64,000 bases of DNA from Xenopus tropicalis (taxonomy: Eukaryota; Chordata; Amphibia; Anura; Pipidae): the NCBI RefSeq assembly GCF_000004195.4, contig NC_030677.2, positions 60,270,222-60,334,221 of the forward strand, written 5' to 3'. Positions 39,076 to 51,470 of this stretch are shown one piece after another (the stretch's first letter is position 1; every line of letters begins with the position of its first letter). Made by a program: the position numbers and the translations under genes. The notes beneath the pieces were generated by a model, which saw nothing but the letters and a program-made list of their open reading frames with translations, was not told the origin of the DNA and made no database searches.

Positions 39076-39119
39076 ATTAATAGCTTGTAGTTGAAGGTAA
39101 CTAAGCTGCATTAATCCAT

Positions 39120-39995
39120 ATTCCAAAATAATGTTTATTTAATGTTGAAATTATTTTTATCAGACTTAAAGGAGAAGGAAAGGCAAAGTCACTTGGGGGT
39201 GCCAAAATGTTAGGCACCCCCAAGTGACTTTAATCGCCTACCTTTTACCCCGGGCTGGTGCCCCTGCTCTGAGAGAACAGCACCAGCCCGGGGTAGCTGC
39301 AGCGCTTCCCCCTTCTGGCTTGGGTCCCACGCATGCGCAGTAGAGTGAAAAACCGAACTCTAACAGAAAAGTCGGCTTTTCACTCTACTGCGCATGCGCC
39401 TGTCTTTAGTCGTTCTAAAACGAAGCCGTAAGGAGGAAGCGCTGCGCTACAGGTACTTCGGGCTGGTGCTGTTTTCTCCTAACGGGCACCAGCCCGGGGT
39501 ATGAGGTAAGCGATTAAAGTCACTTGGGGGTGCCTAACATTTTGGCACCCCCAAGTGACTTTGCCTTTCCTTGCCCTTTAAGGGATGGTGATCCAAATTA
39601 CGAAAAGATCCAGTTTCTGGAAAACCCCGGTTCCCAAGCATTTCAGGTAATAGATCTGGGTATAGACTACAGGTATTGGCCCCATTATCCGGAAACCCAT
39701 TATCCAGAAAGTTCTGAATTACGGAAAGGCCATCTCTCATAGACTCCATTTTAATCAAATAATTCACATTTTTAAAAATGGTTTCCTTTTTCTCTGTAAT
39801 ATTAAAACAGTACCTTCTACTTGATCCCAACAAAGATCTAATTAATCCTTATTGGAGGAAAAACAATTCTATTGGGGTTAATTAATGTTTAAATCATTTT
39901 TTTGTAGACTTAAGGTAGGATATCCGAATTACAGAAACCCCTTATCCGGAAAACCCCAGGTCCCAAGCATTTTGGATAATGGGTCCCATACCTGT
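39120..39995 (+). mobile_element. TATCCGG-family elements around a T2-like insertion
   Basis: The left piece ends TTTTTATCAGACTTAA at 39179. The right piece resumes GGGATGGTGATCCAAATTAC at 39582, the expected next sequence. A further copy with TATCCGGAAACCCATTATCC starts about 39675 and ends GGGTCCCATACCTGTGC near 39995. Confidence 0.7.
39176..39581. mobile_element. Complete T2/Kolobok-like MITE with long inverted arms
   Basis: TTAA at 39176-39179 and 39578-39581 bounds an element starting AGGAGAAGGAAAGGCAAAG. Further inverted pairs are AGTCACTTGGGGGTGCC (both ends) and ACCCCGGGCTGGTG facing CACCAGCCCGGGGT. It sits exactly at a TTAA within a TATCCGG-family element. Confidence 0.88.
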
Positions 39996-40507
39996 GCTAA
40001 CTGAATATGTGTTTAATACTTATGGAACAAACATGTATCAGCAAGTTGTTGGTAATTTAGGGGTCATTGACCTTTGTGGCAAACATAGGCTCATTAATGA
40101 AGTGCTGAATAGCACTTTTCTATGGTGAAGCTCTGCTCTGACAGCATCTATTATTAGGAGTCTAGTTTCCAACCTGTATATCTTGTGAAGGACAAAATAC
40201 ACTGATTAGCATAGGAGATTTCTGGCACCAATGATATATTCACAGTCCCTTGCTATCACCTGCCCAGGCAGCCTATATTTGTCTAGCAGTTGTAGCTGCT
40301 TTAATAATATCTTTGGGGATTTGTTGTATTAATGGAATCTTTTACATTTTTTGCATGCTCTGCCATTGTTCAGGAAATATTTGGCCACAATCCCAGCAAG
40401 TGCAGTATTATAACATAAAATAATTTCAGCTTCTTTATATTACAAAGAGTACTTTTGTTTACAGAAACTACATCAGATTCATGTAATACCTGGCTTACTA
40501 GCCCCAT

Positions 40508-41013
40508 GTAAGGGTCTTCCAAACTGTGGGGCTACCCCCCCCAAAGGGGCTTGGAGCATTGGCATGGGAGCTGGGCCCAAAACCCATGTAGAATTGGAGA
40601 GAATGTGTATTTGTTCTACTAAATCAGTTGTCCCTAACCTTTTGTCCCAGTGAGGGTTGCTTAATAAGTGTTTATCTGTGGACTCTTTACTTCTTGTGTT
40701 GGTTATTGGTTGTTTTGTATGTTTCCTTGTACGTTTAGGGGCATGTTTATTATGCTGTTTAAAAAACATTGAGAAAATTCGCCACACATCACCAGGCTTT
40801 GCTGTGTAAAAAACGGCATAATTTTTTTTACACATTTTTTCTTCCACCAGAACTTACGTAAAATAAAGGTGTAAAATGTGGCGTTTAGACAGCTATCTTC
40901 TCTGTTTATTTTATGCAGCTTTTTTTTCTGCTCAAAGGCTCCATAGATTTCACTATATGACATCATAATTTTAATTGAATCCGGCCCTCTTTGTAATAAG
41001 TTGGACAGCACTG
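40508..41013. mobile_element. hAT-like element fragment
   Basis: The right end AAGTTGGACAGCACTG is the inverted form of the terminus at 32271. GGGTCTTCCAAACTGTGGGG near the left resembles another hAT end. The target duplication is not clear, so the limits are approximate. Confidence 0.5.
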
Positions 41014-41155
41014 AGCTAAGGGAACTAAAAGTCAGAGGCTTGAACTAAAAGTCTGGCAACTACAGCTCTAAGCTTGACCACACACACACAACAAATCGTG
41101 GCATGCAAAGAATATTTTAGGGCTGCTTTTTTCAGTTGCTGCTATTTAAAGGAAC

Positions 41156-41460
41156 AGTTCAGTGTAAAATGAAACTAGGTAAAATAGATAGACTGCACAA
41201 AATAAAAACTGTTTTCAATATAGTTAGTTAGGCAAAAATGTAATCTTTAAAGGCTGGAGAGAAAGGGTGTCTCATATAATAGCCGGGGGGGGGGGGCATA
41301 TGGGACATAACTGTTCAGTTAGTTTGCTTTTGAATCTTACCTGTGTGCTCACAAACTAACTGAACAGTTATATCTCATGTGCCCGCCCCACCCAAAGTCA
41401 CATAGTGGAAAAATTGGTTGCAGAATAGGCAAAATGTATTGCATCTTTTTAAATTGGCTG
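41156..41460. mobile_element. T2-like MITE, incomplete, with internal hairpin
   Basis: It starts TTAAAGGAACAGTTCAGTG. Inside, GGGACATAACTGTTCAGTTA faces the inverted TAACTGAACAGTTATATCTC about 60 bp away, and a run of 13 Gs lies at about 41285. The right terminus was not found. Confidence 0.6.
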
Positions 41461-42122
41461 CAAATTGCAATTGTCATTTTGGGTGTTACTCTGGCATCAT
41501 AGATTTTCTTACATGGCCTCTGACGTGTGTGTTCTAAGGGCTAGGGAAAGCATGAAATGTGTCAGACTGAGTTTAAATTACAATTACTTAAATAACTTTT
41601 GGTTTTACAAGCCTGGTCTTGGTAATTACTTCTTTGAGTGCCTGCCACTCATAATTTTGGGACTGGGCCCCAGGGTTACCATCCGAGCTGGGGCCAGGGC
41701 TGCAATTACAAATTTACAGACAATGTACTTGCCAGTAAATTTGTTATTCCTAATGTTCTGCCTCTGGCCCACCCCAGTTCCACCCCCTAGTCTCCCTCCA
41801 TCCCATCCATTACCTCTTTCACCCTGCAGCTCCTTTCAGTTTTCCCAGCAGCTTAGCTGCTCCGCCCCCCCCCAGATCATAGCTCTGCCCCCTCTTCATC
41901 ATAGCCCGCCTTTTTTTGGTCCTGCCCCCACCTCCACGTCATCAGCCGGTAAGGGGACAAGGAGAGGGTGGCAACTCTACATGGCCCTTACCGTGCTTGG
42001 TGTAAAGTAGACAATTTCATTGTTCCCATAGCACTGTGCACTACATCTTACACTTTGCCCACAATATAAAGGCACAATGTTATAGGTGCATACAATATTA
42101 CTGCCTAATGTTAGCATTTATC

Positions 42123-42645
42123 TTAAAGGGGACATATAGGATAAATGGGAAAACCCCTAATTTTGTAGGCAATTATGAATAGTATACTGTGCTGGTTTCA
42201 CTTTGTGCTAAAAATTAATCCTATCTGTAAAAATGGCCCCTTTATTGGAGCTCCCTATAGATCCTATCACTTCGCTGTCCGAGTTTGAAATGGAGAGTGG
42301 GCGTGTCTTAACGGTCCCTGCCAGACGCATGGTAGGAGGAGGAGAGCCAATCACAGCCCTGCACTCACACAAGCAAAGACAGGCTTCAGTTCCCTATTAG
42401 GTGAGCCTAGCTGCTGATTGGTTCCTATCTTATAGTGCAGTGTATGGAGGGCCGGCGGCTCCCCAGCTCATCCAGAGAATTCAGCCAGCAGGAAGTGCAA
42501 CAGATGGGCGGGACTAGTGGAGTTTTGGTGGAATTTCTCAATAAATCAGTCTGAAATACAACTTTTTTAAGCACATTCCTTCTATATCTAGAGGAGTATA
42601 ATTCACTGGTACATTCTTAATTTTTATAGGGTATGTCTCCTTTAA
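42123..42645. mobile_element. TTAA-flanked MITE
   Basis: TTAAAGGGGACATATAGGAT at the left and GGTATGTCTCCTTTAA at the right are inverted termini with TTAA on both sides, as for T2-like elements. The 523-bp interior has no reading frame of note. Confidence 0.7.
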
Positions 42646-42699
42646 CACAAATTTGCGCTCTGTGTTGCACCCAATCCCTTTGTTGTGCAAACAAAAGAC

Positions 42700-43199
42700 A
42701 GGGAGTATTTATTAACATTGAAGACAAACATCACTAGTGATATTGTCTATAGCAGGGGCCCCCAGCATTTTGTACACATGAGCCACATTCAAATGTAAAA
42801 AGAGATGAAGAGCTACACAAGCATGCAAAAGGTTCATGGGGAGGGCAAAATATGGGCTGTGATTGGCTATAGGTAGCCCCTAAATAGAATGATGCACTGT
42901 TTGGCACTACACATGGTTTTGATGCAAATAAAGCTTGCCTTTAAGCCAGGAATTTTCAGCAGGTGCTTATTCAAAAATAAACACCTGCTTTGAGGCCACT
43001 GGGAGCAACATCCAAGGGGTTGGTGAGCAACATGGGGCTCGCAAGCCACTGGTTGGAGACCACTGGCCTATAGCAACCAAGCAGATCTGTGCTTTGGATT
43101 TCTAACTTGTAGGTGACCATTCAAATGTAATTGCTGATTGGTTGCTAAGGGAAACATCAGCAGTGATGTTTATCTGCAGTGTTAATAAATACACCCCTA
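42700..43199. mobile_element. Palindromic MITE split by a hAT-like element
   Basis: GGGAGTATTTATTAACATTG at the left and CAGTGTTAATAAATACACCC at the right are inverted. ACATCACTAGTGATATTGTC and AACATCAGCAGTGATG also pair. The 42753-43065 element lies between. Confidence 0.65.
42753..43065. mobile_element. hAT-like element with 8-bp duplication
   Basis: It starts CAGGGGCCCCCAGCATTTTG and ends TTGGAGACCACTG. The flanks are GTCTATAG (42745-42752) and GCCTATAG (43066-43073), one mismatch. A relative lies at 56740-56966. Confidence 0.8.
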
Positions 43200-44522
43200 G
43201 GTGTGCATCTCTGTGTGCAGGCACATGCCATGTAATGGATCAGAGGTTGGCCTGAAAAACGAGAAAGCAGGCGTTTTTCAGGCCAACCTCCAATTCACTC
43301 CACTGTACACAGAGCAGTTTAGGGATGCTGACCCCCTTCTCTGCAGGGCTGACAGAAGCGGATACTGTATATGCACCACGTGACCTTACCCTTACAGTTC
43401 TTTGTGGCACTTGAGTTCTGAAATCTCAATGAATGAATAATATTAGTTGTGCAGCCTATAAAGTCAGTGCATACATCTGGCACTAGCAAGTTAAAAGAAT
43501 ATTTACTCCGTTAATTTTCTTTCTACGCTGACAGCTTTCACTTATAGTCTTCTAAGAAAGAATCACTTCATTGTTCTTGTCTGATCAGTATTTATCCAGA
43601 CATATACTTTCCTTTCTACAAGGCTTCCTTTTATACCTTCAACCTTGCTGTTTACTTGTCTTCCCAAGGGTGTATGGTATTTTGGAAGTTGCGGCAGTGG
43701 CATGGTTAGGTTACCCTCTTCCAGTTCAGATCTGGATGTTTGCTGTAGCCTCTTTTTACAAAAGTCCATTTTCTGAGTGTGTATTTTTTTACCGTTGCCT
43801 TCCTTTTACACATATTTGTGGTACCTAAGAATCTAGCTCACAACACTCTCTTTTATGGATATTTTCGATTGAGATCATAGTATCACAATGCAAACACAAC
43901 TGCCTGACTTTTTCGGTAAAACACGATGACTGCAAGTTTAGAAAACCCCTCCTTAGGGGAATGTGCAGAGCAGGGATCTTGCAGCTATTACCAAACTATC
44001 TGGCAGATTAATCAGCGTTCAAATTTGACTTTTTACTGCAATTTTTTATTTTTATTTTGCAGCAAAAAACCTTGAATTTGAGTGTGCAAAACTCCAATTT
44101 TCAAGTTACATTAAGTGCCAACAACTTTAAGAAATAAAAATCCCACCAACTTAAAACTGGAAAGTTCATGTAGAAGTCAATGGCAGTTGTATTAACTAAA
44201 TTCAAGCTAATTTTCAGTTTGAATTTTTTTATTTCACTTTGTTCAAGTCATTTTCACTTTTTTTTTAATCAAGTTTTAATAAATAAATACACATTTAGGA
44301 TTCAAGTTTTTTTTTAATTTAAAAACTAGATTTTGGGATTAATCGGTCTCCGTGACTTCAATGATTCATGAAGGAGCTGATAATGTTGCTACATTTACAA
44401 TGGTGTTTATGGGAAACCAGGTAATTATGCTGATTAGCTATTTGCGGATTGGTGGCAATGGGTTAATGTACAGGTGAAGAATGCTTAGTTTGCATGAATT
44501 CGACACAGAGTATCAAAAGTCT

Positions 44523-45029
44523 TAAAGGAGAATGCAATTCAAAATTAAAAAAGCATACTGCCCAATAGTCCTCCTGTTGTTTAGTAGAAACGCCACACTT
44601 TTGGCTCACCTAATCAAATATTTACTCAGTCACACTTACTTCACATTTTCTAGAACAGGCAGCCATCTCTAAAAAGGTATTCCCCTTTCCTTTCCCTCCT
44701 TGCTTCATACTGCACATGTGTTTCATTCCCTCCCCCCCTCCCCTCTGCCAGATCCGCTTCTGATTGGCTGGTGGGTATGTGTAACTCAGAACAGGAGACA
44801 GGATCAAGTTACACACATGCTCAGAGAATAGGAAGGCTGCCGCTGGCACCTACAGGAAGGGAAGAGAGATTTCAGTGATGTCAGTGTAGTCTTCACACTG
44901 CTGTAGGCTGCCAGCACCATATCTCAGAGAAGCAAGCAGGGATCTGGGAATTTAGATATGCAGTAAGTACTTAAAAAGAATGCCTTTAGACTTACTTTTA
45001 ATTTATATTAACCTTTCATTGTCTTTTAA
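44523..45029. mobile_element. T2-like MITE
   Basis: The left end is TTAAAGGAGAATGCAATTC and the right end CATTGTCTTTTAA. The interior contains the TTCTGATTGGCTGGTGGG block. The termini are partly diverged. Confidence 0.6.
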
Positions 45030-46460
45030 GTGGAAAATGCATAGTGACCTTTGTATGATAAGGTACAGTATGTTTATGTATGTGAGTGATTATCCTTACC
45101 TGTATTGTGGGTCAAATCAACTGTTTGCTTGGCTTTTGGAACAAAGATCAAATTGCATAAGAAGTGCATACAGACCTTTCAGAAAAGAACAACATCCTTG
45201 GTGCAGCACAGTTCTCACTCACAGTTTTCCAGACTATCCAATGGAAGTTTGTGTGAACCCCGAAAAAGATGTCTATCAGGAAGGCCAACACATTGTCCAC
45301 TAAAAGGACTAGTTTGTGGCCAACTTACTTGTGACCCAGTGTGTCATAAAAGTAATGAAAAGTTTTGTTGCATCTTTTTCTGCAACCATTTTTTATTATT
45401 GAAAATAAAAACTTGAAAAATGGATAAATTGGCCTCCCAGAATTGGTGCAAATCCGAATCCTGGATTATGTGGCAGAATTCAGCCAGCTTTTTATGAGCA
45501 TAACTTTGGAACTAAAAACTGTATTTTTAAGTTTATGCATAGATACTAAATTACCAGTTAAACGGGACCAGGGAATGTGCATTGATCAAACCATTCTCTT
45601 TTGTATTTTTGTAGCTAACTTGGCCAGATCCGTGGCACTTCCATTGTACTTACATATTTTACTTGGAGTGCTTCCTCAACCCACCATTTTTGAAAATTCA
45701 GAAAGATCCAAATCCTGGATGCAGCAAACCACATTTTTTCAGATCATGTTGTTTTATTGGATTTATTTAAATCTTAAAATATGTGAATTAAGGTTTGGAT
45801 TTCATTTGGTACTTGAACATCATTATCAAATAGTCCAAGCAAGCAGTATTGTTTAAGAGCAAATGTCAAGAGATTATTTTCAGTTTGGGGTGATAATAAA
45901 GAGTGCTGCAAAAGTACAGGGTATCCCAAAATTCTCATTTAAGTAAAACAAGATAGGGGTCATTTTGACCAACTGTGGAAATGTTCATGAGTGTGTGCAC
46001 ACACAAGAACATGAGTCCACCTTGAAAGTTGATTTTAGCAAAAAAAACCTTACCTGACCAGAATGACCAGTTAATATGGCGTAGCTTAATTTTATGCCCA
46101 TAGTAAGTGAAAGGTTTGCCGGTCACAAGAATACCAGGTAATTACCATGAATGTGCCAATACTATTACATGACAATGTTATCAGCATGTGTCCTTTTTTA
46201 CTCTGCTACACAGAATGTCTTCTGTGGCCTCATGTACAATAAAAGATGCCCTTAGGAGCCCTTAGTCCATAGTTGTGTTGACACATAATATAACAGTTGT
46301 GGTCTCATCAAGAAACACATCATCAAGTCAGTAATACAACTTTTTATATAGTTGTGTACAGTACTATGTTTTCTTACAGTGTTGCTTGTTATTTACCTGT
46401 TAGTATAGGTACCCAGCATTGGGGTGTAACATCCCATCACTTTAAAGAATTATTTTAATG

Positions 46461-46794
46461 GTACAGGTATAGGATCCCTTTACCTGGAAACCCATTATCC
46501 AGAAAGTTCCGAATTACGGAAAGGCTATCTCCCATAGACTCCATTATAAGCAAATAAATCTAATTTTTAAAAATTATTTCCTTTTTTTCTGTAATAATAA
46601 TAACAGTACCTTGTACTTGATATCCTAAAATATAATTAACCCTTATTGGGGGCAGAACAATCCTATTGGGTTTATTCAATATTTCAATTATTTTTTAGCA
46701 GAGTTATGGTATGGAGATCCAAATTACAGAAAGATCTCTTATCCGGAAAACCCCAGGTCCTGAACATTCTGGAAAACGGGTCCCATACCTTTAC
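46461..46794 (+). mobile_element. Complete TATCCGG-family DNA element
   Basis: It runs from ACAGGTATAGGATCCC through AACCCATTATCCAGAAAG, TTTCCTTTTTTTCTGTAATA and AAAACCCCAGGTCC to GGGTCCCATACCTTTAC. The ends are imperfect inverted repeats. No transposase is present. This is the fullest copy in the window and serves as reference for the others. Confidence 0.8.
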
Positions 46795-47220
46795 AAGATA
46801 ACTATAAGATAATATTTTTTTAAGAGAACTTTTTTTGAATGTCGAAATGTACCATGTTTCCCTGTACTGCAGACAAGCCTAAAATAGAACATTCTCAATG
46901 GGAATCTGAGACTTGGAACTCAAGAATGCTGGACACCAGTTTGCTAATTCAGTCAGTATTCTATTGGCAATCAGATAAAGCCACATAAAACCTCCAGACA
47001 AGTTCCAATTTCATTGAGTGCACTAAAGGTTGTGCCAAAATGTCAAAGGGGGTAGAAGATTTAGATAGTTTTATATGATTTTGTATGTATGGTCTTAACA
47101 AATACAGCATGCATTTACTCATCAACCCACTTGCTTTATTGGAATACGTAGAAGGGAGCTGACTTTATCTATAGCCTTAAATTAACAACAGTTACAAACT
47201 TAACATTGATTAGCTTGGAC

Positions 47221-47998
47221 TCTGTGTCATAATATTGGTATATTGGGGTTTTCTGGATAAGGGCTTTTTCAGTCATTTGGATATTCATACTCTGTCTACT
47301 AATAAATAATTTAAGCATCAGTTAAACACCAATAGGATTATTCTGCCTTCAATTAGGATTTTGCTCGCATCATACACAACAGGGGTGTCAAACTCAATCA
47401 CATAAACGGGCCGAAATCTAGAACACAGGCTTAGTCAGGGGCCAAATTTTTTATTAAGATATTTAGTAGTAGAAGGATAAATCCTTCCCCATCCTGAAAC
47501 ACCATATCACACACCATCCTTGTGCATTAATCATGTTCTGAAAATAACTTGCACAAAGCAAACTGTAAGCAAAACTGTTAAATAACAAGCTGTGAGAGCC
47601 GTGAGACAGCACCACTAGGTGCAAACTTGTGGCGTGGGGTAGCGCCACTTTCTGTGGTCTGCCCTGCACGGTGCGTGGTGCGTATTAAGTCCATTCCGCA
47701 TCATGCACCCTGCAGGGCAGAATGAAAGTGGCCGCTCTGAGCACAACTGGAGCTGGAGCAGCACAGTCAGGCAATTGGTGCTGCACGGTCAGGCACAGTC
47801 ACCAGGGGCCACATAAAACAGCCAGCTGGGCCTTGTGTTTGACACATGTGATGTACAAGGTACTGTTTTATTATTACAGAAAAAAAGAATTTTAAAAATT
47901 GACTTTATTTGCTTAAAAAGAACTTTATGGGAGATGACCTTCCTGTAATTCAGATCTTTCTGGATAATGGGTTTCTGGATAACAAATCCCATACCTGT
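47221..47998 (-). mobile_element. TATCCGG-family element split by a hAT-like MITE
   Basis: The left piece (47221-47379) and the right piece (47851-47998, ending CCCATACCTGTAG) read continuously in the minus orientation when the enclosed hAT-like element is skipped. Confidence 0.7.
47380..47850. mobile_element. hAT-like MITE
   Basis: It starts CAGGGGTGTCAAACTCAATC and ends TGTGTTTGACACATGTG. The flanks ATACACAA (47372-47379) and ATGTACAA (47851-47858) are an imperfect 8-bp duplication. An internal inverted pair of GCAGGGCAG-type motifs lies near 47660-47725. Confidence 0.7.
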
Positions 47999-49464
47999 AG
48001 TTATAAATTAGTTGATAACCTTCCAAAATAAGTATGTACAATTCTGCCTTGTAGTAGAAGTGTTTCTCCATTTGAGTTTCCAATTTGAAAACAACAGCCA
48101 TTTTTTCTTGATAAGAGAATTGTTTTCTTAGTTATAAAAAGTTTACTAAAAATGTTTTACATTCTTTCTTTACATTTTGATTTCATATAATGAACACCTA
48201 TAAAAAAACTTTGGCTCAAAAAAAATATTTTTATTGCCTTTTCGCAAATGTAAAGAAACCGAAGAGAACAAAAAACAGAAGCACATTTTTTCCCCCAGTG
48301 CAGAAAAGTGAAACCAACTGACAATATTCCCCCTTAAGGTTTAAAACTAGGGTGAACAAGTCTGTTTTAGCCTCTTATGGCTGTATTATTTAGTTTCAGA
48401 GTGCTTCATGTAATTAACTAGACTGCTGAACTTGTGTATTCTAGACTGTCTTTTCTATTGCAAGTATCTAGCAGTTTAAGAACAATTATCTTAAGGGCTT
48501 TTACACACACAAGCATTTCTTCAAGTGTTGCTTTGCAGTGTCTCTTCATGCTATCCACTACAATAGAATGTATGGGTTAAGGCAGCCCATTGTTTGCTAT
48601 GTATTTGTTGTGTTGAGAACTGCCAAACATTGGTGGAACACAAGAAAGAGACATCGCAAGGAACTCGTAAAGAAATGTTAGTGTGTAAGAGCCCTAAAAT
48701 GTATTTTGGACATGTATGGGAATTTTTCGGTAATGGGATCAGGAATACCACCATACATATCTAACTATTAAACTGATATTTATAGATCACTGAAAAATAC
48801 AGTTTTTCATAACATTAAAGCTGAACAAATCTTTACCTATTTACTTGCCTCCATCAGTTGTGTGAAATCAGCGGGATGTCACAAACAGGGCTGCATACAC
48901 TATAAAGTTTGTAAGCAAAATCATGCAGTATCACAATGACTTTTTGTTATATAGGTCTAGGAACAGGGTTTATTTTCAGTACAGTCATAAATAGGTGGCC
49001 GAACTGGGTCCTCATCTCAAAATCTATACCACTATTTTGTTTTATAGAAACCAGTTATTTTTTGTAATATAGAAATCTATGAAAAAAAGATAATTTGTGT
49101 TCGGGCCCTATTGCTCTTCTTCCACCACTCTTTTTTTTTATTTGGTTGCACATCTAAAGTCACTATTCTTTTATTCAATTTATAGACCGTATACTTTAAT
49201 GTCAAACCTATGGAGTTTAAGGATATCCTTTTTTAGTTCATTTTTGTTTCTAAAAGAGTTCTGTATACTTTGTCCTTCAGTTTTGGTCTCTAAGTCCCAA
49301 AATAATATGAGTGAAGAAACAGGCTTTGTAAAATTAAGCTCTCCTTGCAGGGGATTTCTGGGACATGAAGCTTTGCTAGATATAGAATGCTGATGTTGTC
49401 TTTGCAGAACAAACAGAAACAAATACACAGGGGGCCAACTCCCATGGTTGCCAAATCTGTAAAG

Positions 49465-49791
49465 TAGTGGTCTCCAAGCAAGACAATTTTTCCGAGGACC
49501 AGGGGTGAGGGTAGTGGGTATAATACAGCTCATCATAATACAAAATCAGCAACTAGATACGCCCAGCCCCCCTGCTCTTGTTACTCCCACCTAAGTTTTG
49601 ACATCCCCTGACACTTAATATGGAGCTTTAAGTACTTTGGTCCTTTTTATCGATCAGTGGAAAGCTTCCTGGGCTTCGCATAGTAGTTGTCATGGAGTTG
49701 TGATCAAAGGTAATTGAGACCAGAGGCGGCCCAGTTTAGCACAGCCCACGACCCGGGACCGGTCCCCGGCCCGGTGGTTGAGGACCCCCTG
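49465..49791. mobile_element. hAT-like MITE with perfect 8-bp duplication
   Basis: The 327-bp element starts TAGTGGTCTCCAAGC and ends TTGAGGACCCCCTG. CTGTAAAG flanks it at 49457-49464 and 49792-49799. Confidence 0.88.
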
Positions 49792-50275
49792 CTGTAAAGG
49801 AAACAACAATATTGAAATCAGATCGGAAATCTGTCATGCTATTTTGTTAAGGTGCCATAAATTCAAGTTTGTTTCACATATACCTTGGTTGCTGTGAACT
49901 AAGTACAGGAACCAAATGGTTCCTCAACAAGAAACCTTTAATCACTTAGGTTTAGAGATGGAGCAGTTTGTGTATGAGCACCATAGCTAACATATCCAGC
50001 ATTAATTCCAGTGGAAAGAGGTGTGATGTGAAATGACTTGGTGAGCCATATAAACCAAATGTCTAAATTTACTTTGATTCATTTCTATAGTTTCTCTTCT
50101 GCTCTTTCACTTTCTCCCCCTTATTTCACTTCATTTACTCTTTTCTCATTCTACTAGTTGCCTACTGCAGTATTGTTTCCTTTTATTCTTGCCCATGTCT
50201 TTTACACTGGACAACTTGCCAGGGTGTGATGTGTTGATATATCATTGACATATCATGACATATATATGACACATT

Positions 50276-51109
50276 GGGCCCGATTCACTAAAGTCCGAAA
50301 TAAGGAGTGCTATTTATAGCATGCGTTAAAAATCTTATCACTTCTTATTTTTCGCTCGATTCACTAAAAGGACACTTGTCATAATTAAGAAGCGATGTTC
50401 TTGGCGTTATTTATCTTACAATGACATATTTTAATGAAAAAACTATGCGATAAGCGTTATAGGGGCCGATTCACTAAAGGTCAATAATGCTTATCGCATA
50501 GTTTTTTTCATTAAAAAGCATGCGATAATTAAGTACTGATTCATCAAAGTCATTTCGCATGTGTTAATCCGCATATCGCATGCACAAAAAAAACGCATTG
50601 CGTTAATTAGCGAATAGAAATAGTACTAACGCATGATTCACAAACACATATGAAGCGTTAAACGTGCAAAATATCGTGTTAATCTGTGTGAATATTAACC
50701 CTACTTGAGGCAGGCGGTACTTAAAGAAAATTGCGGTTCGTGAGCTATTGGCAACACAACATGGAGTTTGCAGTCGTATTTTTTCAAGTATATGTTGGCC
50801 CTAGAGTGATGCATCCTCCAGTTTTCAGGGAAATGGTGGTTTTCAGAAAGTAATGGTTACGTGCGTAATATATTGCGCTCTGCGTAATATATTGCGCTCT
50901 GCATAAAATATCGCGCGCTGCGTAATATCTTGTTCGCTGCGTAATATATTGCTTGAAAATATGTCATCGTAAGATAAATAACGCCAAGAACATCGCTTCT
51001 TAATTATGACAAGTGTCCTTTTAGTGAATCGAGTGAAAAATAAGTGATAAGATTTTTAACGCATGCTATAAATAGCACTCCTTATTTCGAACTTTAGTGA
51101 ATCAGGCCC
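50276..51109. mobile_element. Long-TIR DNA element with ATT duplication and a nested hairpin
   Basis: The inverted arms are about 160 bp each (50276-50440 and 50953-51109), starting GGGCCCGATTCACTAAAGT. ATT flanks both sides (50273-50275 and 51110-51112). At 50432-50510 a second inverted pair around GGGGCCGATTCACTAAAGGT suggests another related element nested inside. Near 50865-50950, ATATATTGCGCTCTGCGTAA-type units repeat in tandem. Confidence 0.8.
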
Positions 51110-51155
51110 ATTATGTCATATGTGTTGATATGTCATTGTCATATGTGTCGATATG

Positions 51156-51470
51156 TACAGGTATGGGATCCGATATCCGAAAACCCATTATCCAGAAAGT
51201 TCCAATTTATGGGAAGGCCACCTCCCATAGACTCCATTATAAGCAAATTATTTGAATTTTTAAAAATGATTCCCTCTTTCTCTGTAAAAATAAAACAGAA
51301 CCTTGTACTTGATCCCAAGTAACATATAATGAATCCTTTTTGAAGGCAAACCAATTCTATTGGGTTTAATTAATGTGTAAATGATTTATTAGTAGACTTA
51401 GGTATAGAGATCCAAATTATGGGAAGACTGCTTATCAGGAAAAACCCAGGATAACAGGTCCCATACCTGT
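51156..51470 (+). mobile_element. Complete TATCCGG-family DNA element
   Basis: It runs from ACAGGTATGGGATCC to GGTCCCATACCTGT with the full internal order of blocks. It begins about 45 bp after the long-TIR element at 50276-51109. Confidence 0.8.

Noticed and set aside
41465..42010. A 181-codon plus-strand frame
   Set aside because: It runs through repeat-derived, C-rich sequence with serine/proline low complexity; no family match and no gene context.
45443..45856. A 137-codon plus-strand frame in RNF150 intron 1
   Set aside because: It has no recognisable domain, no splice sites in phase, and AT-rich composition like its surroundings; most likely chance.
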